A stretch of DNA of 64,000 nucleotides from Ardenticatenaceae bacterium (GTDB lineage Bacteria; Chloroflexota; Anaerolineae; Promineifilales; Promineifilaceae), in NCBI GenBank assembly GCA_020634245.1, contig JACKCC010000020.1:62001-126000 (forward strand). Reading direction: 5' to 3'. Position 1 is the stretch's first letter. Each line of letters opens with the position of its first letter. Position numbers and translations under genes: made by a program. Shown here piece after piece: positions 26,818 to 36,049 of this stretch. Below the pieces are notes generated by a model. It made no database searches. It was not told where the DNA came from and saw only the letters and a program-made list of their open reading frames with translations.

Positions 26818-27645
26818 CTACTTCACTGGCAAGTAAATCGACATCCGCTCGCCGGTAGCCATATCAAACTCATCACCGTAAAACTCAAAGTCAGGCCCAT
26901 CAGCCCTGACATAGCCAGACTGTGGCAGCCAGGTCTCGAAGATGTACTGGTAGGTCTCATGAATCGTCTTCAAAGAGCAGGGGAAAACGGCGTACTGCTG
27001 CTCCGGTACAGTCCATTTCTCCATTCCTTTAGGCAGGTCAGCGGCCTCACTGACTTCAAAACCGGCTAAGTAGTGGAAACGGCCGTCATCCTCCAAATCA
27101 CCACACACCCCATAAGCCGGACCGGTCTTGTACTCAATCTCATCGTAACGCGGATTCACTTTATCCCACACCTGCGGAATCTCATTATTCTCATTCTTGC
27201 CGTAATACATCAGGCCGACAACCATGAACGCCGGTTTAGTGACAATTTTCGGTTCCATTTTCATTTGCTCCTTATGTTGTGTGATCAAGCTCATCAGGAA
27301 ATCATCCTCGCCTTCAATCTGGCGCAGGCGGGCTTCAACCCGTGCCAGGCGCGCCTGCTCTTCCTCGATATGCTGCTCTAATTCGGCACATTTGAGGCGC
27401 AGCATGCCGCGCAGCTCATTTACTGTCAAAGTCTCAGTCAAAATACGGCCGATTTGCTCCAGCGTGAACCCTAAATCCTTGAGCGCCATAATACGATTCA
27501 AGCGGGGCATCTGCTCACGCGCGTAGTAGCGATAACCAGTAAACCGATCAATCCAGGCCGGTTTTAGCAGACCCAGACGAGCATAATGCCGCAGCGTTTT
27601 GACAGTTACGTCAGCTTCTTTGGCAAACTCCCCTATTTTGAGCAT
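26818..27645 (-). CDS. MerR-family regulator with GyrI-like effector domain
   Basis: A 275-residue regulator. The N-terminal winged helix MLKIGEFAKEADVTVKTLRHY with RFTGYRYY is classic MerR, followed by a dimerisation coiled coil (about 75-115). Residues 125-275 form a GyrI-like / AraC-E-type ligand domain ending in ATGERMSIYLPVK. Such proteins usually bind lipophilic cations or drugs and activate efflux genes. No exporter lies beside it; the nearest is the MFS gene 12 kb away. GGAG lies ten bases before the ATG. Confidence 0.93.
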   Translation of the reverse strand: MLKIGEFAKEADVTVKTLRHYARLGLLKPAWIDRFTGYRYYAREQMPRLNRIMALKDLGFTLEQIGRILTETLTVNELRGMLRLKCAELEQHIEEEQARLARVEARLRQIEGEDDFLMSLITQHKEQMKMEPKIVTKPAFMVVGLMYYGKNENNEIPQVWDKVNPRYDEIEYKTGPAYGVCGDLEDDGRFHYLAGFEVSEAADLPKGMEKWTVPEQQYAVFPCSLKTIHETYQYIFETWLPQSGYVRADGPDFEFYGDEFDMATGERMSIYLPVK

Positions 27646-27954
27646 CGATCACTTTCTCCAAAATATTTTTATCATTCGTTCTGGCCAGAACCAATTGTAT
27701 GATACACCCGGTCCTAAGGGGAGAGTCAAGGCAAAAGTGACATTGACAAATGCCAGGCATCTCACGCTTACTTTCAACAAAAATCCCGCAGACACATAAC
27801 TTTCTGCCACTTGACAACAAGCTCTATAATTAAAGTAATTCGTAAGTTTCATCTTAATGAATGCCTGCTAATCTCTTAAACAGGGGCTGCTATTGATTCA
27901 TATGTGCAAACCTCAGCCCTCCTTATACATTTTATATTCATTCAGCCGTTGGGA

Positions 27955-29142
27955 ATGATTATGACGGGCAGCCAAAACAATCACAATTCACAAAATAATT
28001 CCATCCTGAATATTTTTGCCAACACGCAGGATGGTGCATATGCTGTTGATGGAGAACAAACGATTGTTTTCTGGAATGAGGCGGCTGAACAAATGCTGGG
28101 CTATTCAAAACAAGATGCCCTGGGGATGAAATGCTGGCAGTTAATGAAAGGACATTCAACTGAAGGCAGCAGCTTTTGCCGTCTCAACTGCCAGGTAATG
28201 AATAACATTTCTCAGGGCAAAGCTGGTGAGAATTTCGATCTGCTGGTTAAGCATCGAGATGGTCACAATCTGCTGGTCAATGTCAGTACACTGCCCCTCC
28301 CTCATCATCCTGGCCATTTGGAACATCCCCGTTTAATGCATCTGGCCCGATTCCTGGCCGATGAACCCATGCAGCCGGGCCGACTGCGAATCCATTTGCT
28401 TGGTCCTACTATTGTATGGCGGCCAGATGGTACGTTAGTAGAAGGCCCATTGTGGCGACGTATTAAAGTGCGCGCCTTGTTAGTTTACCTGGCCTTACAA
28501 CGAGGGCCGGTACCGCGTGAAACCCTCATAGAGGTTTTGTGGCCCGACCTTGATTATGAAGCCGGCCTCCGAAATTTGAATACGACTGTTTATAATCTGC
28601 GCCGCAGTTTAGAACCCAACCTAGGACGGGGCAGCGATTCGATTTACGTCATTTATGAAGGCGGTAATTATCGCTTAGATAACAGCCAATCCCATTGGCT
28701 GGATGTGCAGGCTTTTGAACAGGGTATTCGCCGCGCCCGCGTCGAACGCGAGCAGGAAAAAGCGATTGCTATATATAAGGAAACATTAGCACTTTATCGG
28801 GGGGAATATTTAACCGATTTGGGAAATACCGAAGTAGTTTGTTCTGGGGAACAGCATCGCCTATCCGAACGGTACTTAGCCGCTATGGAGGCGATGGGCC
28901 TGCTGTATGAACAAATTGGTCAGGATGAAAAGGCCAAGGAGGTCTACCAGAAAATTATGGCGATAGACCACTGCCGGGAAACTGCCTGTCAACGATTGAT
29001 GCGCCTTTTGATCCGGCAGGGTGATACATCATCTGCTGCCAATTATTGCCGCCGCCTCAATGAAGCACTGCGCCTGGAGTTGAATGCCGTACCGACAAAG
29101 GAAACCCGTCGTCTTTGTGCGATGGCTAAATGCGAAATGTAA
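27955..29142 (+). CDS. PAS-BTAD transcriptional regulator with Cys-containing PAS, paralogue 1
   Basis: A 395-residue regulator. The N-terminal PAS domain (about 15-120) carries Cys60, Cys75 and Cys79 (KCWQLMKG, then FCRLNC), a C-x14-C-x3-C pattern. An OmpR-like winged helix (about 140-225; IKVRALLVYLALQRGPVPRETLIEVLW, LRNLNTTVYNLRRSL) and a BTAD helical repeat domain (about 245-385) follow. This is SARP/AfsR-like architecture with PAS input. The three cysteines could hold a metal or Fe-S cluster or act as a thiol switch; this is inference. Paralogue 2 lies at 30903. A start at 27955 or 27961 is preferred over an upstream GTG at 27904. Confidence 0.88.
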   Translation: MIMTGSQNNHNSQNNSILNIFANTQDGAYAVDGEQTIVFWNEAAEQMLGYSKQDALGMKCWQLMKGHSTEGSSFCRLNCQVMNNISQGKAGENFDLLVKHRDGHNLLVNVSTLPLPHHPGHLEHPRLMHLARFLADEPMQPGRLRIHLLGPTIVWRPDGTLVEGPLWRRIKVRALLVYLALQRGPVPRETLIEVLWPDLDYEAGLRNLNTTVYNLRRSLEPNLGRGSDSIYVIYEGGNYRLDNSQSHWLDVQAFEQGIRRARVEREQEKAIAIYKETLALYRGEYLTDLGNTEVVCSGEQHRLSERYLAAMEAMGLLYEQIGQDEKAKEVYQKIMAIDHCRETACQRLMRLLIRQGDTSSAANYCRRLNEALRLELNAVPTKETRRLCAMAKCEM

Positions 29143-29171
29143 TTTGGCCGCCAACCTAAAAAATGATGCCT

Positions 29172-29203
29172 AGCGCCTGCAACGTAAGCAGGCGCTTTTG
29201 TTT
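29172..29203 (+). terminator. Rho-independent terminator
   Basis: AGCGCCTGC and GCAGGCGCT form a 9-bp GC stem with a 7-base loop, followed by TTTGTTT, 30 bases after the first PAS-BTAD gene. Confidence 0.88.
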
Positions 29204-29257
29204 GGGGGGTAACGGCCGTTTAGGGTTGGTTTAGTCTGCTGTTGTACTGTAAGTACT

Positions 29258-30766
29258 ATGAAGGGGAAAAGATGGGAGCCACTTTCCTTAATAATTGGTG
29301 CTGCTTGTTTGATAACGGCCGTGATCTTTACGAAATCCGTTCACAGCCAGCAAACAAGCAGTCTCCTTTCTTTGCCTGGTCTCGCCGCCACACCCTGGTA
29401 CGATGAAGGCGACCAGCACGGCGCAGATTTTGCTGCGGCCGTGAATGGCGCCGGCGACGTTAACGGCGATGGCTACGGCGACATCATCGTGGGCGCTCCC
29501 AAATACACGGCATCTGGATATCCGGGCGGTACGGCATTTGTTTACTATGGCGCAGTTTCCGGGCTGCCACTCCAACCACAATGGACTACCGGCGGTGATA
29601 TATTGGGGTCACGATTTGGCGGGGCTGTTAACAGCGCCGGTGATGTCAATGGTGACGGTTACGACGATATTCTCATCGGCGCTTACGAATACACCATTCC
29701 CGACGTTCCCTTTGTCTCCCACCAGGGCCGTGTCTACCTCTTTTATGGCTCGGCCAGCGGATTGGGTTCGGATGAAGCTGATTGGACTTTTGCCGGAGAC
29801 TGTGCCGATGAAAATTTGGGATACGCTGTTGCCTCGGCCGGTGATATAAACGGCGATGGTTATGACGACATCGTTGTAGGCGCCAGGCGTTACGAACAGG
29901 ATGATAAAAAGGTGGGCGCTGTTCTCGTTTTTTACGGTTCGGCCAATGGTTTAACGCAAATTGCGCCGGATTGGATGGTAATTGGTGATGATCCTGGAGC
30001 TGACTTTGGCACGGCCGTTAACACAGCCGGCGACGTCAACCATGACGGCTATGACGACATTATCGTGGGAGCCCCCAATTACGATAATGGCCAGGAGGTG
30101 GGCGGGGCTGCATTTGTTTATTATGGCAGCGCCACCGGCCTAAACCCGGCAGGAACCCCCAACTGGATGGCTCACGGCGGTGTGGCCGAAGCATCATTTG
30201 GTATGAGTGCGGACACAGCCGGCGATGTCAACAATGATGGGTATGATGACATCATTATTGGCGCACCGCGCTATCCGGGTAGTGCCGATTATGACGGTGC
30301 GGTCTTTGTTTATCATGGTTCAAGCAGTGGATTAAGCACATCGGCAAACTGGACGGCCGTTCCCGATCAATTGGGTTCGTTGTTTGGTTATGCAGCGGCT
30401 GCTGCCGGCGATGTCAACAATGATGGATATGATGATGTCATTGTCGGCGCATACCGCTATAATGACAATCCCGAAGACGGACAAAATTCGATTGAGGGAG
30501 CCGCTTTTGTGTACTGGGGAGCACCCGTACAATTGCAAACAACAAGTTGGCGCGCCGTAGGCGAAAAAGCAGAGACAGAATTTGGCTTTGCCGTTGGTAC
30601 GACCGGTGACATCACCGGTGACGGGAATCAGGATATCATTGTTGGCGCACCCCGCTACCAACGTGACAGCAAAACAATTTTAGGACGGGTATACGTTTAT
30701 TTTGGCCAACAGAACGATTTTGAATGGCCATACCAGACATATTTGCCCCTTATCGTTTCCGAATAA
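29258..30766 (+). CDS. Secreted FG-GAP (integrin-alpha-like) repeat protein
   Basis: A 502-residue exported protein. A signal peptide or anchor covers about residues 8-30. Seven FG-GAP repeats follow, each with a calcium-binding loop such as AGDVNGDGYDDIIVGAP, so one seven-bladed propeller is likely. Spacer strands such as AFVYYGSASGL link them. The C-terminus is YQTYLPLIVSE, the Y-L-P tail also seen in the two BNR proteins downstream, a probable surface-sorting signal. It lies between two paralogous PAS-BTAD regulator genes. No SD is visible before the ATG. Confidence 0.9.
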   Translation: MKGKRWEPLSLIIGAACLITAVIFTKSVHSQQTSSLLSLPGLAATPWYDEGDQHGADFAAAVNGAGDVNGDGYGDIIVGAPKYTASGYPGGTAFVYYGAVSGLPLQPQWTTGGDILGSRFGGAVNSAGDVNGDGYDDILIGAYEYTIPDVPFVSHQGRVYLFYGSASGLGSDEADWTFAGDCADENLGYAVASAGDINGDGYDDIVVGARRYEQDDKKVGAVLVFYGSANGLTQIAPDWMVIGDDPGADFGTAVNTAGDVNHDGYDDIIVGAPNYDNGQEVGGAAFVYYGSATGLNPAGTPNWMAHGGVAEASFGMSADTAGDVNNDGYDDIIIGAPRYPGSADYDGAVFVYHGSSSGLSTSANWTAVPDQLGSLFGYAAAAAGDVNNDGYDDVIVGAYRYNDNPEDGQNSIEGAAFVYWGAPVQLQTTSWRAVGEKAETEFGFAVGTTGDITGDGNQDIIVGAPRYQRDSKTILGRVYVYFGQQNDFEWPYQTYLPLIVSE

Positions 30767-30902
30767 AAACGATGTTCAAAAAACATTTATGTCTTACAAA
30801 CAGCGAAGAATACAATAAGTAACCGTATCCAGAACCGTTCTTACTCGTCTAATTAAGATAGGCGCATTGCCGCCCCGTCTATAGCATGTAAGGAAAGCAA
30901 TT

Positions 30903-32069
30903 ATGGACAGCACATTAGACATCCTGGCAAATACTGGCGACGCTGTTTGTGCCATCAACAAAGAAAAACGTGTTGTTTATTGGAACAGCGCCGCCGAAAA
31001 AATATTGAACATCACAGCAGAGGATGCAATTGGGCAACCTTGTTGGGAATTGATGAAGGGCAAAACAGTCAAGGGCCAACCATTCTGTGCTCCCGATTGC
31101 CCTATACATTCCCGGATTAATAAACAAGAGGCAATCCCCCATTTCGATTTATGGATAGAAGATAAAAACGGTAAAGCAGTTCTCACAAATTTCAGCACCA
31201 TCTCAGTTCCCCAGCAAAAAAACAGCCACCCGCAATCCGATCAGGCCGTCATTATTCATTTAATGCGGGCGGTTAAGAATCGTGACGTTCCACAACATCA
31301 CTTGCGCATCAATGTTTTAGGCCCGTTAAACGTGCTGCGGACAGATGATTCAAAAGTGGATGGAAAATATTGGCATCGTGCAAAAGTTCGCGGCTTATTT
31401 ATCCTTTTAGCTCTAAAAAGAGGAAAACCAGCCACTAGAGAGGAATTAATTGAAGCACTCTGGCCAGAACTTGATTCCACGACGGCTTTAAGAAATTTGA
31501 ATACAACAATTTATAATTTACGCCGCAGCCTGGAACCACAATTAAAACAAGGTAATGAATCAAATTATATTTTTTATGAAACAGGTCATTACTGGCTTGG
31601 GGGCAGTCAGCCGCACTGGATTGACGTGGATGCGTTTACGCTGGGTATTCAACAAGCACGAATGGAAACGGCCGTTGACAAAGCCATCTACCATTACGAA
31701 GAAGCAGTGAAACTTTACCAGGGTGATTATCTGGTTGACTTGATAACGACAACCGGTATTGGTTCCGCCACAGAACAAACCCGCCTGCGTCAACTATTCC
31801 TGAATGCATTGGAAGAATTGGGTAATCTGTATCAATTGTATGAACAAACAGAAAAAGCCCGGAATACTTACCTGAAAATCCTGGCGATAGACCCGCACCG
31901 GGAAAGCGCCTATCACCAACTGGCCCGTTTATCACACGGAACCAACACCCTCATGGACAGTGTCGCCTACTGCCAGCGGCTGGCCGCCGCGCTCAAAGAT
32001 GAATTAGATTTGATCTTGAGCCAAGAAATGCCCTGCCAAGAAAATAAAAGACGATCCGGAAAGTTGTGA
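30903..32069 (+). CDS. PAS-BTAD transcriptional regulator with Cys-containing PAS, paralogue 2
   Basis: A 388-residue paralogue of the gene at 27955. The PAS domain has Cys47, Cys62 and Cys66 (PCWELMKG, then FCAPDC), with exactly the same C-x14-C-x3-C spacing. The winged helix (AKVRGLFILLALKRGKPATREELIEALW) and BTAD domain follow. AGGAAAG lies five bases before the ATG. It is followed by a strong terminator and then by the BNR gene pair, whose leaders share several blocks. I infer that one or both regulators act on that locus. Confidence 0.88.
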   Translation: MDSTLDILANTGDAVCAINKEKRVVYWNSAAEKILNITAEDAIGQPCWELMKGKTVKGQPFCAPDCPIHSRINKQEAIPHFDLWIEDKNGKAVLTNFSTISVPQQKNSHPQSDQAVIIHLMRAVKNRDVPQHHLRINVLGPLNVLRTDDSKVDGKYWHRAKVRGLFILLALKRGKPATREELIEALWPELDSTTALRNLNTTIYNLRRSLEPQLKQGNESNYIFYETGHYWLGGSQPHWIDVDAFTLGIQQARMETAVDKAIYHYEEAVKLYQGDYLVDLITTTGIGSATEQTRLRQLFLNALEELGNLYQLYEQTEKARNTYLKILAIDPHRESAYHQLARLSHGTNTLMDSVAYCQRLAAALKDELDLILSQEMPCQENKRRSGKL

Positions 32070-32096
32070 ACATGGATTGTAAACATGGAATTGATA

Positions 32097-32144
32097 AAAA
32101 CGGGAAAGTATTTGGTGATTAAACAACAAATACTTTCCCGTTTT
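32097..32144 (+). terminator. Strong terminator, 18-bp perfect stem
   Basis: AAAACGGGAAAGTATTTG (32097-32114) and its exact complement (32127-32144) enclose 12 bases, with T runs at the end. It closes the second PAS-BTAD transcript. Confidence 0.88.
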
Positions 32145-32266
32145 CGCTTTATTGGGGCTGTTTGAGTTTGTTCCAGTCGCCAGAAAACGGCCGTTTTACA
32201 CCCATAAAAACACAAAATATCACTCAATTTCTCATAATATCACATATTTTATCGCAAATTAACAAC

Positions 32267-32487
32267 ATCCGTTGAGGATTGGTTGAGTATTGCACAATAC
32301 AATAGATTGCAATAGTAAATTAGTCCTGGTATTGCATGCTATTGCTTCATCATCTTAAGATACCAAGACATTACAACCCTCTATACCGGTTCATGGGGAG
32401 CAAGGTCCATGCAACAGGTAAATATATATATTTTTGGGAATACGGCCGTATACGGCCGTGCATTCGATCTTAACCGGGAGGACCCTA
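32267..32487 (+). promoter_or_regulatory. Conserved leader of BNR gene 1
   Basis: Four blocks recur in front of both BNR genes. ATCCGTTGAGGATTGGTT lies at 32267-32284. ACCGGTTCATGGGGAGCAAG lies at 32385-32404, 103 bases before the start codon (102 in the other leader). A double ACGGCCGT lies at 32442-32459. GATCTTAACCGGGAGGACCC then contains the SD. The first block may be a promoter or operator; the second may be part of the transcribed leader. An AT-rich stretch between them has GCAATAG/CTATTGC inverted pairs. Nothing coding is seen in 32070-32487. Confidence 0.7.
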
Positions 32488-35400
32488 ATGAAAGTCAAAC
32501 GATCGACCATTTTTATTGGATTGACAGCCATCCTGCTAATCGTCATGTTAGCATCCATGGCCGTCGCTGACGACGGAGTTATGTTCCGTCGCAACGTTTC
32601 TAAAACACCAGATCAAGAAACCGAGCGTGCCAACCTCATGCAAATGACCTTCTACGTGCCCGCACAAACCTCAGATGGCACACTTGGTATACCGATCGAA
32701 TATTATGATGGCACTGAGGAGACACCTGTCCTACTCGAAACTCGTGATTATGCCAAACCACTGATCTCAATCTACATTGATGCACTGCCAGAAGAAGAGG
32801 AGGAGCTGGCCGGTCTTTCCAGCATCATGAGCGGTGCTGGTTTTGGCGCGCACGATGCGTATGCTGCCCACTCTCTGGACGATGGGGCCACCTGGAAACG
32901 CACCAATCTTTCAAACTCTGCTAACCTATCATCTTTCATCCTGGCCAACGGACATGAATACCCCGGCGATGCCCATAACATGACCTTCACCATCGCCGGC
33001 GACAAGGTTTTGGTTGGCTGGATCAGCAAATACTGTGACGGTGGGTCACCTATGTACACATTTTCGGATGAAGATGTTTTAGCTCTGCAAGATGCATTTG
33101 GGCTACCAGACCTCTATGTACGAGACATTTGGGGCGTGGCCGGCAGCCAAAAATCAGTAGATTACACCTTGCAGGGTTTCCCCGAAGTAGGCGAAATCCC
33201 TTATTCCTGCGTCTGGTCTGCCCGCGGTCAATTGTTGCCAGTCGAGCTAGATGACGCAGGCACGATGGGCTATGACATTATTTGGACCAAAGCTGAACGG
33301 CTGACCTCCGGTCGTCGCGATGCCAACCGCCTGGAAATGAATGCCGATGGCGCAGCGGGCTTTATGATGACCTGGCAGGAAGACCCCGAGGGGTTGCGTC
33401 CCGGTACAGGCCTCGGCCCCGGCGAAGGTTGGTCCGGCGCAGTAGTCAACCAGCAAACTGACCTCTGGTACTCCTTCATCTCGATCGAAGATTTTGTGAT
33501 GGTAATGAGTGATGACACTGACGATGCAACCGCAGTAGATATTGCCGAATACGTCGGCGAGACGATGCCTAAAGTGGCCGTGCCGATGGCAATGCCTATT
33601 CGTCTGACTGACAACAAGATGTGCAAAAGCGTGGGCAGCGACCTGTACTGCTATGTTGATTTTGACGACGAAAATCCCTGGCTGACAGAATTGCCAGATG
33701 AAGGTTGGGATGATGGCTCAGTTGACATTACTCAATCAGTGGACTCAACCCTCTGCACCGAAGTTGTATCATGGCTCAATCCCGGGGGCACCACACTCAA
33801 TCTATGCCAAACTGAAGACGGACGGGTATTAGGTGGCCGCGTTGGTGCGTCCCGCCCGCGCGTGAATGTACAGCCGTATAACAGTCTCTTCATCGTCAAT
33901 GACGTGGATGATACCACGGAATACGACAGCGCCATTGTCATCATGGGCGCTGAAGAGTCCAAAGCTCTGGGTGAAGGCGCTCCCGAAGATCCCGGTGGTG
34001 GCCAACCCATTGAGGAAGAACCGGAAGACGTCGGTAAAAATATGTGGTACTACTCCTTTGACCTGCGTAATCCAATGTTTGTGCAGCAAGGTGGTATGCT
34101 CAATCAACCAGCCATCGACCCGGAAACCGGCACCTTCTTCGAATTTCTGACCGACGATTTCGGCAACGAATTCTACGAAACCGAAATTTCCCGTCGCTTC
34201 TCGCACTTCTCGCAGCCCATCCATCAAATTGGTGAGGCGGGCGTCTCGGCCGTGCTGATCGTCAAACAAGGTATCATCAACCAGGGTGGTCCGGCCGACA
34301 TCTTCCTGCGCCGGATCGTGGTACCAGATGACGTGTGGGAAGATTGCGAATTAGATGGCGACACGGAAACCACAGAACAATGCTTGCCTGAAGGTTATAA
34401 CCCCTATACCTATGAAAATATGGCCTGCGACGAATGGACCTACACCGATGGTTCCAACCCCCGCTACGTAGAGGGCCTGTGCCTGAGTAATATGATCAAC
34501 GTCTCCGGTGGCACTGTTGTCGCCTGTGACAGCACCAGCGGCGAAGAATGCGTGGCAGCCTTCCCGTGGGACGGTCAGGATGACATCGGAACAGATGGCT
34601 TCCCCAAAGTAACCGAGTGGGTTCAAACCGAAGAAAATCTGGACGACCAGAGTTGGGAAAACCCCTATGACGTAGCCAAAGGCCACCGCGGCTTCATTGA
34701 CGGCGACTTCATCCTCATGATGTATGCCTGGTCGCCCAACTGGCAGGCCAACAGCGTCGGCAACGACCACTATAACCTGTACGCTCGCCGTTCTTTTGAC
34801 GGTGGTCTGACCTGGACAACCACCCCAGCCAACCTGGGCGGCGATGGCACCGAAACCTGCGAAAACTACAAACAAGCAGATGGAACCATCAACACGGTTT
34901 GCACCACTTACGGCGCCGGCGAATTTGAGCAATCCCGCAACCTCTCCCAACTTGTCGGTAATAAAGAAACTATCCTCGACCCGCGATATACGCCCACCGG
35001 TGGCATCAAGATGCTGCCCATCACCGACCTGAAGGAAATCGGTTTCGCTGGCTACGACGACGACGAGCGCGACCCAACCAAGTTCTTTATCGTCTACGAA
35101 ACTGGTGACAACACCACTGTAGCTGAAGGTGAAGCGGTTCCACTCGATCTCTTCTACAGCCGGGCCATTAACTGGGGCGATGACTACGATCTTGTAGAAT
35201 ATGAGAAAGATGGTGAAATCACGGAAGGTTTTGACTGGCTCGAACACGACCGTGAAGACCTCTCGGGTGAAGCAGCCAACCTAGCCAATAACGCTGGTAC
35301 ATTCTACTATGCAATTTGGAACCAATGGCAAGAAGACGAATTTGAGAACGTATCCGAAAGCGACGCCATCTTCCGCCGCATTATGTATCTTGACGATACA

Positions 35401-35742
35401 GAAGCCGATCCCTCCGCCACAATCTTGTTCATCAGTCATACGATGGCCGACTATGATGACGAGTTGACATTCATCGGCTCTGCCCGCGACGGCGATCATA
35501 TCGACGGTCTACCCCTCGAAGACATTGATGGCTACCTGTGGACGGACACCATTGACGGTGTAACAACCGAAATTGGTGATCAGAAGCAAGTGAACATGCC
35601 AGCCCGCAACCTGGCTCCGGGATGGCATACCATCTCCTTCTCGGCCAAGGATAAAGGTGGCCGCTGGTCACCTGGTGCAACTTTTGAAATCTGGATCGTC
35701 GAAGAACTACATCAAACTTATCTGCCGTCTGTCACAAATTAG
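32488..35742 (+). CDS. Large secreted BNR/sialidase-like repeat protein 1
   Basis: A 1,084-residue exported protein. The signal peptide is MKVKRSTIFIGLTAILLIVM and onwards, cut near A-V-A-DD. Asp-box (BNR) motifs SLDDGATW (early) and SFDGGLTW (about residue 770) suggest a beta-propeller like that of sialidases, but no catalytic Arg triad or FRIP motif is evident. The sequence is very rich in Asp and Glu. The C-terminus is ELHQTYLPSVTN, a Y-L-P tail. It is a close paralogue of the next gene along its whole length. GGGAGG lies six bases before the ATG at 32488, so longer upstream frames are not used. I infer a surface or matrix protein; the ligand is unknown. Confidence 0.85.
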   Translation: MKVKRSTIFIGLTAILLIVMLASMAVADDGVMFRRNVSKTPDQETERANLMQMTFYVPAQTSDGTLGIPIEYYDGTEETPVLLETRDYAKPLISIYIDALPEEEEELAGLSSIMSGAGFGAHDAYAAHSLDDGATWKRTNLSNSANLSSFILANGHEYPGDAHNMTFTIAGDKVLVGWISKYCDGGSPMYTFSDEDVLALQDAFGLPDLYVRDIWGVAGSQKSVDYTLQGFPEVGEIPYSCVWSARGQLLPVELDDAGTMGYDIIWTKAERLTSGRRDANRLEMNADGAAGFMMTWQEDPEGLRPGTGLGPGEGWSGAVVNQQTDLWYSFISIEDFVMVMSDDTDDATAVDIAEYVGETMPKVAVPMAMPIRLTDNKMCKSVGSDLYCYVDFDDENPWLTELPDEGWDDGSVDITQSVDSTLCTEVVSWLNPGGTTLNLCQTEDGRVLGGRVGASRPRVNVQPYNSLFIVNDVDDTTEYDSAIVIMGAEESKALGEGAPEDPGGGQPIEEEPEDVGKNMWYYSFDLRNPMFVQQGGMLNQPAIDPETGTFFEFLTDDFGNEFYETEISRRFSHFSQPIHQIGEAGVSAVLIVKQGIINQGGPADIFLRRIVVPDDVWEDCELDGDTETTEQCLPEGYNPYTYENMACDEWTYTDGSNPRYVEGLCLSNMINVSGGTVVACDSTSGEECVAAFPWDGQDDIGTDGFPKVTEWVQTEENLDDQSWENPYDVAKGHRGFIDGDFILMMYAWSPNWQANSVGNDHYNLYARRSFDGGLTWTTTPANLGGDGTETCENYKQADGTINTVCTTYGAGEFEQSRNLSQLVGNKETILDPRYTPTGGIKMLPITDLKEIGFAGYDDDERDPTKFFIVYETGDNTTVAEGEAVPLDLFYSRAINWGDDYDLVEYEKDGEITEGFDWLEHDREDLSGEAANLANNAGTFYYAIWNQWQEDEFENVSESDAIFRRIMYLDDTEADPSATILFISHTMADYDDELTFIGSARDGDHIDGLPLEDIDGYLWTDTIDGVTTEIGDQKQVNMPARNLAPGWHTISFSAKDKGGRWSPGATFEIWIVEELHQTYLPSVTN

Positions 35743-35769
35743 ACTGCATTTCAATTAGTATAACAACAG

Positions 35770-35813
35770 TATGCAATAGTAAAGGGGACAACTGATCTCT
35801 TTACTATTGCATA
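35770..35813 (+). terminator. Terminator-like hairpin after BNR gene 1
   Basis: TATGCAATAGTAAAG (35770-35784) pairs perfectly with 35799-35813 over a 14-base loop. The word GCAATAGTAAA also occurs in the leader upstream of BNR gene 1. Confidence 0.75.
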
Positions 35814-35844
35814 TTCCTCCCGATAAATTTTTATAAGAACGCCT

Positions 35845-36049
35845 ATCCGTTGAGGATTGGTTAAGTGGCGCATAGTACAGTAGTACTAATCCTGGTACCT
35901 TAGTACCATTTCATCATCACATGGTAACAGGAGTCACAACAGCCGACACCGGTTCATGGGGAGCAAGACCATTGAGCGGTAGCTGCATTCTTATATTTGG
36001 TATACGGCCGTATACGGCCGTGCATATGATCTTAACCGGGAGGACCCAA
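35845..36049 (+). promoter_or_regulatory. Conserved leader of BNR gene 2
   Basis: It has the same blocks as the leader at 32267: ATCCGTTGAGGATTGGTT at 35845-35862, ACCGGTTCATGGGGAGCAAG at 35948-35967, a double ACGGCCGT at 36004-36021 (offset from the ATG identical to the first leader), and GATCTTAACCGGGAGGACCC. Sequence between the blocks has diverged and here contains GGTACC/GTACC palindromes, so the blocks look selected. Confidence 0.7.

Noticed and set aside
32267..32487. A c-di-GMP or other known riboswitch in the BNR leaders
   Set aside because: I could not find the conserved GEMM, cobalamin or SAM core words; the shared blocks do not match any riboswitch consensus I can recall, so only a conserved leader is claimed.
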